Source of the DNA: Rhizobium sp. BK602 | GTDB lineage: Bacteria; Pseudomonadota; Alphaproteobacteria; Rhizobiales; Rhizobiaceae | Assembly: GCF_014195095.1 (NCBI RefSeq) | Contig: NZ_JACIBC010000002.1 | Span: 434,001 to 498,000 of the forward strand | Direction of reading: 5' to 3' | Length of the DNA: 64,000 nt | Shown: in pieces, positions 35,736-42,855 of the stretch | Layout of the letters: the number at the start of each line of letters is the position of its first letter | Numbering within the stretch: position 1 is the first letter of the stretch | The notes under the pieces: generated by a model | What the model saw: the letters and a program-made list of their open reading frames with translations, nothing else | The model's database searches: none | What the model was told of the DNA's origin: nothing | Position numbers and translations under genes: made by a program

Positions 35736-36146
35736 CTATTGATGCTGTATCGTGGAGGCGGTGATGCCCTCCGATGTTCCGTAAGGCACGATATCGGCGA
35801 AGGGGTCGTCGTCGCCGAGCAGGCGGCGGATCTTCGCCAGTTTGGCTTCCGCGTCGACGAGGCGCTGCTTGAGGCCGGTCATTGCGTCCATGGCGTCGGC
35901 CGGCCCGCCAAAGAGCGGCCCGAGGATATCCATCGGGCTGACGTGCAGGACGGTGCAGATGCGCAAAAGGGTCGACGCGGCCACGCGGTTCATGCCCTTT
36001 TCGTATTTCTGCACCTGCTGGAAGGTGACGCCGATGCCGTCGGCAAGGCGCTCCTGGCTCATGCCGGCAAGCTGGCGAAAGCCGCGAATGGTTGCTCCGA
36101 TGGCGCGATCCACCTGCGCCGTCGTCTCGGTGAGACGCTTCGTCAT
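35736..36146 (-). CDS. XRE-family HTH regulator
   Basis: 136 aa. The helix-turn-helix GFRQLAGMSQERLADGIGVTFQQVQKYEKGMNRVAASTLLRICTVL is canonical Cro/CI type. A C-terminal coiled segment (GLKQRLVDAEAKLAKIRRLLGDDD) may dimerise it. As the second gene of the leftward operon it could be an early-gene regulator distinct from CI. Confidence 0.85.
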   Translation of the reverse strand: MTKRLTETTAQVDRAIGATIRGFRQLAGMSQERLADGIGVTFQQVQKYEKGMNRVAASTLLRICTVLHVSPMDILGPLFGGPADAMDAMTGLKQRLVDAEAKLAKIRRLLGDDDPFADIVPYGTSEGITASTIQHQ

Positions 36147-36221
36147 GGTATTCCCCTGTGCTTACGTTGAACATCTGCTTTGGAAGCCGCCCGCAGGTCG
36201 GGCGGAGATCAAAGCGGATGG

Positions 36222-36410
36222 TTACGCGGCGAAATGCATGCCGCTGGCGCGGATGGCGGCGGCGATGGCGTTGCGGTTGCGGGCGAGGCTTTCCGGCGAA
36301 ATGCCGAGCGCGAGCACCTGCTCGTCGCTCATCGAGCCGAGTTCAAGGGTCTTGCTGACGGCGAGTTCGATATCGCGCTTGTCTTCCGCAGTTGCGGTCT
36401 TGGATTTCAT
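36222..36410 (-). CDS. Small hypothetical phage protein
   Basis: 62 aa from ATG 36410, nine bases after AGGA. Helical: DKRDIELAVSKTLELGSMSDEQVLALGISPESLARNRNAIAAAIRAS. First gene of the leftward operon, the position of lambda N, although it has no Arg-rich RNA-binding motif. Role unknown. Confidence 0.55.
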   Translation of the reverse strand: MKSKTATAEDKRDIELAVSKTLELGSMSDEQVLALGISPESLARNRNAIAAAIRASGMHFAA

Positions 36411-36500
36411 GGCGGATTTCCTGTCGGCCGATGACGAAGCCCTTGCCTCGGCGGCCGATCGTGCCAAGATGCAAGGATGAGTTGAGTGAAGGGATTCGAG

Positions 36501-36830
36501 ATGAAAAGGCTTCTGGTCGCGGTGCTGCTCGGCGCCTGCTGTGCGTCGCCGGCCCCGGCCGGCCAGCGTGAGAATGCGCTGAAGAATATCGCGCAGGCCT
36601 TCGCTGCGGAGCGCATCTGCTCGCGCGTCGAGATCACGAAGGGCTCGGTCGTTCTGGCGGCCGCCTATTTCGGCATCGACTTCGACAGGGACCGGGCGGA
36701 GCTGATGACGGAGATTACTCGCCAGATCGATGCCTGGAAGGGCAAGCCGGAGGATGCGGCCTGCGTTGCCGCGCTTCTGCTCTACGGCCCGAACGGCACC
36801 AATGTGCGCAATCTGATTCACGAGAAGTGA
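36501..36830 (+). CDS. Exported small protein, possible moron
   Basis: 109 aa from ATG 36501 behind AAGGGA. Signal segment RLLVAVLLGACCASPAPAG could be a cleaved signal or lipobox (LGAC). The mature part, AERICSRVEITKGSVVLAAAYFGIDFDRDRAELMTEITRQIDAWKG, has three Cys. It is oriented against the leftward operon. A 10-bp GC stem-loop (36860-36890) without a T tract follows it. May be expressed in the lysogen, but that is inference. Confidence 0.55.
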   Translation: MKRLLVAVLLGACCASPAPAGQRENALKNIAQAFAAERICSRVEITKGSVVLAAAYFGIDFDRDRAELMTEITRQIDAWKGKPEDAACVAALLLYGPNGTNVRNLIHEK

Positions 36831-36940
36831 CATCTGCTGATCTCCGCTCCCATCGCGACGCCGCTGCCCTGGAGGAGAAGGGGCAGCGGCGCTCCGCGAT
36901 ATCCGGAGATGGGAGGAGGAGTTCACCGGATGGGTGAAAG

Positions 36941-36992
36941 TTGGCACATGAGGCCAAATATTGTCAAGCCATAAAATGGCACAATGGGCCAA
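36941..36992 (-). promoter_or_regulatory. Left operators and pL
   Basis: Two TGGC-N7-GCCA palindromes: TTGGC...GCCAA at 36941-36957 and ATGGC...GCCAA at 36976-36992. On the minus strand TTGACA (around 36961-36966) is followed 17 nt later by CCAACT, with the 36941 operator between them, exactly as at the right promoter. Predicted CI/Cro control point for the int-DGR arm. Confidence 0.75.
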
Positions 36993-37073
36993 ATATTGTT
37001 GTCGCGCGTATTGATGCGCGTTGGGAAGGGTCGCGAAGCGCCCCGAAGATCCGGTTATTCAGGATGGGGGGTC

Positions 37074-37742
37074 TCAGGCGAGCCCTAGCAACTCGCCATA
37101 ATCGAGGACCTTATGGATGGTCTTCACGAATTTGGCGTTGATCTCGACAAAGCTACCGGCGGGGTTGAGCTTCTGCAGGACTACCTTCTCGCCTGTTCGG
37201 GCGTAAAGAATGCCGATCGATGCCATCATCGGCTCGGATTCCATTCGTTGCTCCTGTATTACGACGGCGTCGCCAATGCGCGCGGGCTTGTATTCACTGA
37301 CGAGCACCAGCGAGCCGTGGCGATGCAGCGGCTCCATTGAGGTGCCGTCGATATAGAGGCCGTAAATGCCTCTGGCGTTCTCCAAAGCCTTGGGGCGATC
37401 GATCCAGTCGATAGGGCCTTCCGTAATCTGCATGGTGCCGCTTGCCAGCGAGCCCGCCGCGGCGCCCATGACTTGTATCTGCGATCCTTCACCGGACGGC
37501 GGAGATGTGGGCGCAGGGGGTGGCGGCACATAGTGGGATGCGAAGAGATCGTCGACCGACACTTCAAGTGCGGCGGCGATTTTCAGCAGGCGCTCCGTCG
37601 CGGGCCGGATCTTGCTCTTCTCGATCTTGCTGACGGTCGAAGCATCTGTGCCGATCTCCTCGCCAAGCTTCTCCATAGACCACTTTTTTGCGCGGCGGAT
37701 GGCTTCGATATTATTCGGAGGAATGGTGTCTTTGGCGGCCAT
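37074..37742 (-). CDS. cI: CI-type repressor with S24 peptidase domain
   Basis: 222 aa. The N-terminal XRE HTH is IEAIRRAKKWSMEKLGEEIGTDASTVSKIEKSKIRPATERLLKIAAAL. A Pro-rich linker leads to a LexA-like peptidase domain with GTSMEPLHRHGSLVLVSEYKPARIGD (catalytic Ser) and the presumed Lys in GEKVVLQKLNP. It should be cleaved on RecA activation, making the prophage SOS-inducible. Operators flank the gene on both sides. Confidence 0.93.
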   Translation of the reverse strand: MAAKDTIPPNNIEAIRRAKKWSMEKLGEEIGTDASTVSKIEKSKIRPATERLLKIAAALEVSVDDLFASHYVPPPPAPTSPPSGEGSQIQVMGAAAGSLASGTMQITEGPIDWIDRPKALENARGIYGLYIDGTSMEPLHRHGSLVLVSEYKPARIGDAVVIQEQRMESEPMMASIGILYARTGEKVVLQKLNPAGSFVEINAKFVKTIHKVLDYGELLGLA

Positions 37743-37771
37743 GGTTTATCGAATCCTAATGGTGCCGAAAT

Positions 37772-37850
37772 GTGGCCGCTAATGCCAAAAAAGTGAATGG
37801 CGCATAACGCCAAACTTTGGATTGACAAAAAATGGCCTGTTGTGCCAACT
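37772..37850 (+). promoter_or_regulatory. Right operators and pR
   Basis: Three TGGC-N7-GCCA palindromes centred at about 37780, 37805 and 37840 (37773-37787, 37797-37813, 37832-37848). TTGACA at 37822-37827 and CCAACT at 37845-37850 with 17-bp spacing form pR, whose start would fall at or next to the cro ATG (37858). The leftward cI promoter should use the other side of the same operators. Confidence 0.78.
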
Positions 37851-37857
37851 TGCGGGC

Positions 37858-38136
37858 ATGAAGCTCAGGGATTGGCGAAATCAACGGAAACTCACACTTC
37901 GGGCCTGCGCCGCAGCGCTCGGGATTTCGCATGCGCGGAACTATCAGCGCTACGAGATCGGCATGGTACTTCCTGATTCGCCCATAATCGAACGGATCAA
38001 GACGATGACCGACGGTCTCGTTACCGCCGAAGATCATCATCTGCAGCGTATAGAGTGGATCGAGCAATTCAAGCCCGGCCTCCTTGATGGTGTTCGCGAC
38101 GCCTCCCTCGCACATATCGCGGAGGCTGCTGAATGA
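37858..38136 (+). CDS. cro: Cro-like HTH protein
   Basis: 92 aa. KLRDWRNQRKLTLRACAAALGISHARNYQRYEIGMVLPDSPIIERIKTMT is an HTH of the XRE class; the C-terminal part VTAEDHHLQRIEWIEQF is helical. It is the first rightward gene, facing cI across three operators. ATG 37858 lies about seven bases after the -10 element and lacks a good ribosome site, so its mRNA may be leaderless. A TTG in frame at 37822 is the -35 box itself and is rejected as start. Confidence 0.82.
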   Translation: MKLRDWRNQRKLTLRACAAALGISHARNYQRYEIGMVLPDSPIIERIKTMTDGLVTAEDHHLQRIEWIEQFKPGLLDGVRDASLAHIAEAAE

Positions 38137-38325
38137 TCCCGAGCCTTTCCATTGGCGACTGCCGCCGCATCCGGCGTCGCCGATCAGTCGCGTCGGCCCT
38201 TGCCCGTGGCCGGCGCGCATTGTTTTCCCCGCGCAGTTCGTCAACTGGCTGCGCCACTTCGCGCCGGCGCGATCTAGCAAGACGCTGGAATGGCGGACCT
38301 TCGATGTCCGGCGCGCTTTTCTTTT
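38137..38325. other. Unassigned interval between cro and tRNA
   Basis: Open frames overlap here (from 38084 and 38133), but their translations are low-complexity Arg/Ser/Pro-rich, and the longer one runs through the tRNA. I see no supported gene. Confidence 0.5.
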
Positions 38326-38403
38326 CGCAGGGTAGGGAAGCCTGGTCATCCCATGTGGTTCATACCCACAAGATCGCTGGTTCGAATCCAGCCCCTGCAA
38401 CCA
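38326..38403 (+). tRNA. Phage initiator-like tRNA (anticodon CAT)
   Basis: The cloverleaf closes with CGCAGGG / CCCTGCA, seven pairs of which only the first, C1-A72, is mismatched; that mismatch is the hallmark of bacterial initiator tRNA. The D loop has AGCCTGGT as in tRNA-fMet. The anticodon arm TGTGG-TTCATAC-CCACA has CAT but only two, not three, adjoining G-C pairs. The T arm is GCTGG-TTCGAAT-CCAGC and CCA is encoded. It lies inside the prophage, transcribed with the early right operon. Confidence 0.85.
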
Positions 38404-38531
38404 GTTTGTCGGTCCTGAAATCTCTGCCGCGCGCATGCGGGCCTCCGTGATGTTGCGTTGCGTCGGCCTTCGCTGACGCACAGCTTTTCGCATCTGCGCA
38501 CAATTCCCGCCACGGGAAAACCCGGCCGGAT

Positions 38532-38556
38532 TTCCCGGCTCGGGAAGGGCTTTTTT
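38532..38556 (+). terminator. Candidate terminator after the tRNA
   Basis: TTCCCG-GCT-CGGGAA hairpin (38532-38546) followed by GGGC and T6 (38551-38556), ten bases before the next gene's ribosome site. Could act as an early attenuator. The rest of 38404-38531 shows no gene. Confidence 0.5.
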
Positions 38557-38571
38557 ATTCGGAGAATGGGC

Positions 38572-39060
38572 ATGGACGCATTCCTTTATCGCATCAAGGC
38601 GGCCCAGCGCGATCTGATCGCGCGATGCGGCGGCATCATCCGCGTGGCCGAGCTGGTCAGTGCTTCGAAGAGCGAGGTCGGCCGTTGGAACAACGGCGCC
38701 GATCCGGACGTGATGCCGGTCGGCGCCATCGTCGTTCTCGAAAGGGACTGCGGCTATGCGCTGGTGACCAACGTGCTCGCCGAGGCCAATGGCCGGCGGC
38801 TCACCGATCCGGAAGAGGAACGGCAGGCGGGTCAGGGCATCCTGACGGCGCTGAGCGAGATCCACCGGCAGACCGGCGAACTGACCAATGCCGTGGGGTC
38901 GGCGATTTCCGATGGCATCGTCACCTCGACCGAGGGCACGACGATCGACCGCATCGCCGCATCGCTGGAGATCGCGACCTCCAACCTGCGGGCCGCCGCC
39001 GCCGTCATTAAGGCGCAGGGCGGCGCGAAGGCCGGCTTGCGCGTGGTCGGGGAGGGCTGA
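38572..39060 (+). CDS. Phage regulatory protein, CII-like position
   Basis: 162 aa from ATG 38572 after GGAGA. The N-terminal region (YRIKAAQRDLIARCGGIIRVAELVSASKSEVGRWNNGADPDVMPVGAIVVLERDCG) looks like an HTH with a domain that senses ploidy of sites, as in phage CII-like proteins. The helical tail EERQAGQGILTALSEIHRQTGELTNAV may oligomerise. Third rightward gene after cro. Confidence 0.6.
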   Translation: MDAFLYRIKAAQRDLIARCGGIIRVAELVSASKSEVGRWNNGADPDVMPVGAIVVLERDCGYALVTNVLAEANGRRLTDPEEERQAGQGILTALSEIHRQTGELTNAVGSAISDGIVTSTEGTTIDRIAASLEIATSNLRAAAAVIKAQGGAKAGLRVVGEG

Positions 39061-39063
39061 GCC

Positions 39064-39876
39064 TTGCGCGCCATCGAAGCCCTCGATTTTCCGGATTTGC
39101 CGCGCGCGGCATTGACCGATTGGCTGCCGGAGGTTCGTCTCGTCGATCCGCGCGCCCTTGTGGTCGACGAAGGCTATCAGCGTGGTCTGTCCGATCGGTC
39201 GATCCGTCTTATCCGTAAGATCGTCTCGGAATGGAGCTGGCTGGCATTCAAGCCACCAATCGTCGTCGAGTCGGACGGCTCGCTGCATGTCATCGACGGG
39301 CAGCATACGGCGATCGGCGCGGTCACCCATGGCGATATACCGACGATCCCTGTTGTCGTGGTTCGCGCCGAGGCGGTGGCGGAGCGCGCTTCGGCATTCG
39401 TCCGCCATAACCGCGACCGCATTCAGGTGACGGCGACGCAGCTGCATGTGGCGCTGGTCGCGGCCGGCGACGAGGATGCGCTGACAATGGCGCAGGTCTG
39501 TGAGCGGTCCGGCGTGACGATCCTGAAAAATCCGCCGCCCTTCGCGCGCTTCAAGCCAGGCGAATGCATGGCGGTGACGACGATTGCGGCGCTGATTTCG
39601 CGCCGGCACGCCAAGGGTGCCCGTGAGGTTCTGGAGATCTGCGTCAAGGGTGGGTCCGCACCCGTCAGCGCCAATCTGATCCGCGCCGTCGAATGCCTGC
39701 TTTTTACCAGTGAGTACAAGGGGCAGATAGAGGCGGATCGCATTTCCGCCGTCATCCAGGCCATGCCGGAACAGATCGAGCTCGAAGCCAAGCGCTTTGC
39801 GACGGAACGCAAGGTTCCTCTTTGGCGCGCCACGGCCTCGGTCATCTTCATGAACCGGAGGAAGGCGCGTGGATGA
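39064..39876 (+). CDS. ParB-like nuclease-domain phage protein
   Basis: 270 aa from TTG 39064. ParB/Srx-type core: LVDPRALVVDEGYQRGLSDRSIRLIRKIVSEWSWLAFKPPIVVESDGSLHVIDGQHTAIGA, with the DGQHR-like box. The C-terminal part contains an HTH-like region (MAQVCERSGVTILKNPPPF). Such proteins bind DNA or hydrolyse NTP; their phage role is unclear. It overlaps the next gene by eight bases. Confidence 0.75.
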   Translation: MRAIEALDFPDLPRAALTDWLPEVRLVDPRALVVDEGYQRGLSDRSIRLIRKIVSEWSWLAFKPPIVVESDGSLHVIDGQHTAIGAVTHGDIPTIPVVVVRAEAVAERASAFVRHNRDRIQVTATQLHVALVAAGDEDALTMAQVCERSGVTILKNPPPFARFKPGECMAVTTIAALISRRHAKGAREVLEICVKGGSAPVSANLIRAVECLLFTSEYKGQIEADRISAVIQAMPEQIELEAKRFATERKVPLWRATASVIFMNRRKARG

Positions 39877-40348
39877 CCTGGTCCGGATACAGCAGGACGA
39901 GATCGAGAAGCTGCGCGAACAGGTGCGTCAGCTCCAGGGCCTGCTTTGCGGAGCAGACGTCCTGATCCGGCCGGAATGGGGGTTGGTGCGAGCTGAGCAG
40001 CGCGTCTTCGGCGCGCTCTGCCGTCGCGACCTGGTGACGAAAGACATGCTCTGGGCAGCACTCTACGGTGATCGCCACGATCTCGATTGCGATCCGTCGG
40101 AAAACGTCATCGAGAGCCATGTCAGCAAGATGCGCCGGAAACTCAAGCCGTTTGGGATTGTCGTGCGGTCGCAGCGCTTTGTCGGTTATTCGCTCGTAGA
40201 TCGGGAAAAATTCGTCAATACCCCCCCCCCCCCCCCGCGCCCCGAACGGAATGATGGGAGGGCATGTCCGTGCCTGACATCGTCGACGCGCAGCGGGACA
40301 GAATTTCCATGCTCGAAGAGCGCATCCGCCAATTGGAGGATGCGCTGA
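39869..40348 (+). CDS. Winged-helix (OmpR-type) protein 1, C-terminus affected by C16 tract
   Basis: 159 aa as read. A short coiled coil (QQDEIEKLREQVRQLQGLL) precedes a Trans_reg_C-like winged helix (RAEQRVFGALCRRDLVTKDMLWAALYG to VIESHVSKMRRKLKPFGIVVRSQRFVGYSLV) without a receiver domain. The tail after residue 118 is encoded by a C16 run and then by a frame that overlaps the next gene by 85 nt. One C fewer or more would end it close to 40264, so the present tail is probably not native. Confidence 0.7.
   Translation: MDDLVRIQQDEIEKLREQVRQLQGLLCGADVLIRPEWGLVRAEQRVFGALCRRDLVTKDMLWAALYGDRHDLDCDPSENVIESHVSKMRRKLKPFGIVVRSQRFVGYSLVDREKFVNTPPPPPRPERNDGRACPCLTSSTRSGTEFPCSKSASANWRMR
40221..40236 (+). 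repeat. C16 mononucleotide tract
   Basis: Sixteen consecutive C inside the first winged-helix gene. C15 gives a stop just after the next gene's ATG. C17 gives a TGA 14 bp before it. The tract is highly slippage-prone and also hard to sequence accurately. Confidence 0.85.
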
Positions 40349-40617
40349 TGCCGCCGACGATCGTCATCCCGCTCGAATATCGCCTGACGTCTTCGGAGGC
40401 GCGCGTCTATGCCCATCTCGCCAGCCGCGATGTGGCGACGAAGCAATCCATCATGCTGGCGCTCTACAGCGACCGCATCGATCTCGAACCGGAGATCAAG
40501 ATCGTCGATGTCTTCGTCTGCAAGATGCGCCAGAAACTCAAAAGATTCGATGTCGTCATAGAAACGGTTTGGGGGCACGGCTACCGGCTGGTTCGCAAGC
40601 GTGAGGTGGCGGCATGA
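40264..40617 (+). CDS. Winged-helix (OmpR-type) protein 2
   Basis: 117 aa. Paralogue of the preceding gene: coiled coil AQRDRISMLEERIRQLEDAL, then SSEARVYAHLASRDVATKQSIMLALYSDRIDLEPEIKIVDVFVCKMRQKLKRFDVVIETVWGHGYRLV. The DNA-binding wing and recognition helix are intact. GGGAGGGC lies before ATG. Probably a tandem-duplicated phage transcription factor. Confidence 0.78.
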   Translation: MSVPDIVDAQRDRISMLEERIRQLEDALMPPTIVIPLEYRLTSSEARVYAHLASRDVATKQSIMLALYSDRIDLEPEIKIVDVFVCKMRQKLKRFDVVIETVWGHGYRLVRKREVAA

Positions 40618-40817
40618 CAGCGCCTCTATGCGCCTCGCCCTCGGACATCATGCGTCAGTTCGACGAGCTTCCGGCGATCATCCGCACGGCAATGTGCCTG
40701 GCTGATTTCCCCTATGATCCATACTGGGTCGCCAGACGTATCGAGCGCGGCCACAAGCCGGAGCGGATTGCCGCGCTGATCAACCTTTCGACGGAAAGGA
40801 AAATCCATGTCGGCTGA
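40614..40817 (+). CDS. Small hypothetical phage protein
   Basis: 67 aa, start overlapping the previous stop (ATGA). SDIMRQFDELPAIIRTAMCLADFPYDPYWVARRIERGHKPERIAALINLSTERKIHV is helical and may contain an HTH. Overlaps the methyltransferase start by 11 nt. Function unknown. Confidence 0.6.
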   Translation: MTAPLCASPSDIMRQFDELPAIIRTAMCLADFPYDPYWVARRIERGHKPERIAALINLSTERKIHVG

Positions 40818-42003
40818 GCTTTTCCGCCTTCCGCATCATCCGCTCGCCGCGCTCTTCCCGATGCTGCCGGACAGCGAGATCGACGAGCTCGCCAGGGATA
40901 TCGAAACGCACGGGCAGGAACAGGCGGTCTGGCTGTTCGACGGCAAGATCCTCGACGGGCGCAATCGCGACGAGGCTTGCCACCGGCTGGGTATCGACGC
41001 CTGGACCGAAGATTACAAGGGCAATGATCCGCTCGGCTTCGTCCTGTCGCTAAACCTGCGACGCCGCCATCTGACGGATGCGCAGCGGGCCATGGTCGCA
41101 GCCCGTATCGTCGATTGGGAAAACGGGATGAACCAGACGACCGGGGGCGCACATGTGCACGCCCGCGAAGCCGGGCGTCGGCTCTCGATTTCGGAGAGGG
41201 CGGTCAAGGCTGCGAAGCGTATCCGGGAGCATGGTGTCGATACGCTGATCCAGGCAATGGAAAGCGGATCGCTGTCGATCAAGGTTGGCGAGACCATCAG
41301 TCACCTGGAGCGCGAGGCGCAGGAAGAGGTGCTGCGGGCCGAGAAGAAGCGCATCACCGCGCTGGCCAAGGCGTTTCGCGCTGAAGACCAGAAGAAGAAA
41401 CATGATGTTCGGCTGGCGCATATGGCGCATGTCGTTACGACGGGCGCGGCGACGGCCGGGATCGTCACGCAGAAATTCCCGGTCATCTATGCCGATCCGC
41501 CGTGGAAGTTCGGCGTGCATTCCGAGGTGACAGGCCGTGAGAAGAGTGCCGAAAATCATTATCCGACCATGCCGACGGACGACATTTGTGCACTCTGGGA
41601 GAAGATCGGGGCGCCGGCGAAGAGGGACGCCGTTCTTTTTCTGTGGGCCACGAACCCGATGCTGCCGGACGGCCTGAAGGTCATGGAAGCATGGGGCTTC
41701 CAATATGTTCATCACTGGATCTGGGACAAGCAGGTTGCCGGAACCGGCTATTGGGGTCGCGATCGGCATGAGTTACTGCTGATCGGCCGCAGAGGTGAAC
41801 CCGCGACGCCGCTGATGGGGTCGCAGCCGGAGACCGTCTATTGCGAGGCCAAGGGCCGCCACTCCGCCAAGCCGGACTTTTACGCAGAGACGATCGAACG
41901 GCTCTATCCCGCAATGCCGCGCCTGGAAATGTTCTGCCGCGCGCCTCGTCCAGGCTGGTCGGCATGGGGCTTTGAGGCCGGCCTCGATGGAGGGGCGGTA
42001 TGA
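40807..42003 (+). CDS. ParB domain - MT-A70 adenine methyltransferase fusion
   Basis: 398 aa. N-terminal ParB/Srx-like region (LPDSEIDELARDIETHGQEQAVWLFDGKILDGRNRDEAC) and an HTH block (GRRLSISERAVKAAKRIREHGVDTLIQAMESG). The MT-A70 catalytic domain follows: VIYADPPWKFG (DPPW near residue 231), TMPTDDICALWEKIG, FLWATNPMLPDGLKVMEAWGF and KPDFYAETIERLYP. Predicted N6-adenine DNA methyltransferase, guided by the ParB-like domain. Likely protects phage DNA. Confidence 0.9.
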   Translation: MSAELFRLPHHPLAALFPMLPDSEIDELARDIETHGQEQAVWLFDGKILDGRNRDEACHRLGIDAWTEDYKGNDPLGFVLSLNLRRRHLTDAQRAMVAARIVDWENGMNQTTGGAHVHAREAGRRLSISERAVKAAKRIREHGVDTLIQAMESGSLSIKVGETISHLEREAQEEVLRAEKKRITALAKAFRAEDQKKKHDVRLAHMAHVVTTGAATAGIVTQKFPVIYADPPWKFGVHSEVTGREKSAENHYPTMPTDDICALWEKIGAPAKRDAVLFLWATNPMLPDGLKVMEAWGFQYVHHWIWDKQVAGTGYWGRDRHELLLIGRRGEPATPLMGSQPETVYCEAKGRHSAKPDFYAETIERLYPAMPRLEMFCRAPRPGWSAWGFEAGLDGGAV

Positions 42004-42575
42004 CGCCCCGTCTCGATCAGCTGACCGGACCTGCCGAGGTAGGGAGCCTCTATCTCGTACCCACCGTCGCCGGCAAATGGCATGGCGTAAAGCGGCATTG
42101 GCCGGTCATCGGCCCGAAGCACAGCGATGCGCATTGCCTGAATTTTGAGTGGTCTCACTATCATATCGATCCGCGGTTCATCTGGGCCGGAAGCCGGGAA
42201 GAGTTGGACGATCAATTCTGGCGGCTGGTTGCGGCTTCGCCGCTGATGACCAGCGAGCGTATCAATCCGGACGGTCTCCCTGCGCCTGTCTGGCGCTTGC
42301 GCAAATGCCGGCGTGTCGGAAACCCCTTCGCAAGGGATCTTCTGAATCTGGTGGTCTCCAACGGCAACCAGAACTGGAAATGCCATTTCGATGAATGGAC
42401 CAGCAAGCAGGCGCGCCATGACGGGCGCGGCTGGGTCTGCCCGCATCGCGCCGTGCCGCTCGCCGATCACTCACCCGTCTATGGCGTCATCACATGCCCA
42501 TTGCACATGTTGCGCATCGATGTCCGGACCGGCGTCGTGCTGCCGCCACTCAAGGAGGCGGTTCATGACGCCTGA
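42000..42575 (+). CDS. Rieske-motif phage protein
   Basis: 191 aa, ATGA overlap with the methyltransferase. Residues about 148-176 read GWVCPHRAVPLADHSPVYGV then ITCPLHMLRIDV, matching the Rieske [2Fe-2S] pattern C-x-H-x16-C-x2-H. The N-terminal half (YLVPTVAGKWHGVKRHWPVIGPKHSD, FIWAGSREELDDQFWRLVA) is unfamiliar. A phage-encoded Rieske centre between modification enzymes could feed electrons to a base-modifying oxygenase; this is inference. It may instead be a zinc site. Confidence 0.68.
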   Translation: MTPRLDQLTGPAEVGSLYLVPTVAGKWHGVKRHWPVIGPKHSDAHCLNFEWSHYHIDPRFIWAGSREELDDQFWRLVAASPLMTSERINPDGLPAPVWRLRKCRRVGNPFARDLLNLVVSNGNQNWKCHFDEWTSKQARHDGRGWVCPHRAVPLADHSPVYGVITCPLHMLRIDVRTGVVLPPLKEAVHDA

Positions 42576-42855
42576 TTTCTCGCCCGACATGCTCAAGCGC
42601 TTCCTTCGGCTGCGCGTCGACATGATGGTGCGCATCTCCTTTCCGTCGCAGGGCCGCTCAGCCGAAAAGGCGGCGCGGGCCGAGCTGCGGCAGCGCTGTG
42701 ATGTCAGCCGGCAGGAATTTTGGGATGCCTGGCAGGGCCGGCTTGGCAATGGGCGCCTGCGGGCCAAAATCTGGGCGGCGCTCTGGGTCGATCCGGCGGA
42801 GTTCGGGCTGCTGCTGACGGATGACGGCGGTCAGGAGGCGGTCGATGCAGGCTGA
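42565..42855 (+). CDS. Hypothetical phage protein
   Basis: 96 aa from ATG 42565 behind AAGGAGG. Helical, basic: LKRFLRLRVDMMVRISFPSQ, then SAEKAARAELRQRCDVSRQEFWDAWQGRLGNGRLRAKIWAALWVDPAEFGLLLTD, resembling a lambda-repressor-like HTH. It resembles the next gene in layout, so the two may be a diverged pair. Confidence 0.6.
   Translation: MTPDFSPDMLKRFLRLRVDMMVRISFPSQGRSAEKAARAELRQRCDVSRQEFWDAWQGRLGNGRLRAKIWAALWVDPAEFGLLLTDDGGQEAVDAG

Noticed and set aside
38133..38450. 105-aa frame after cro
   Set aside because: It runs straight through the tRNA and has Arg/Ser-rich random composition, despite an ATGA overlap with cro.
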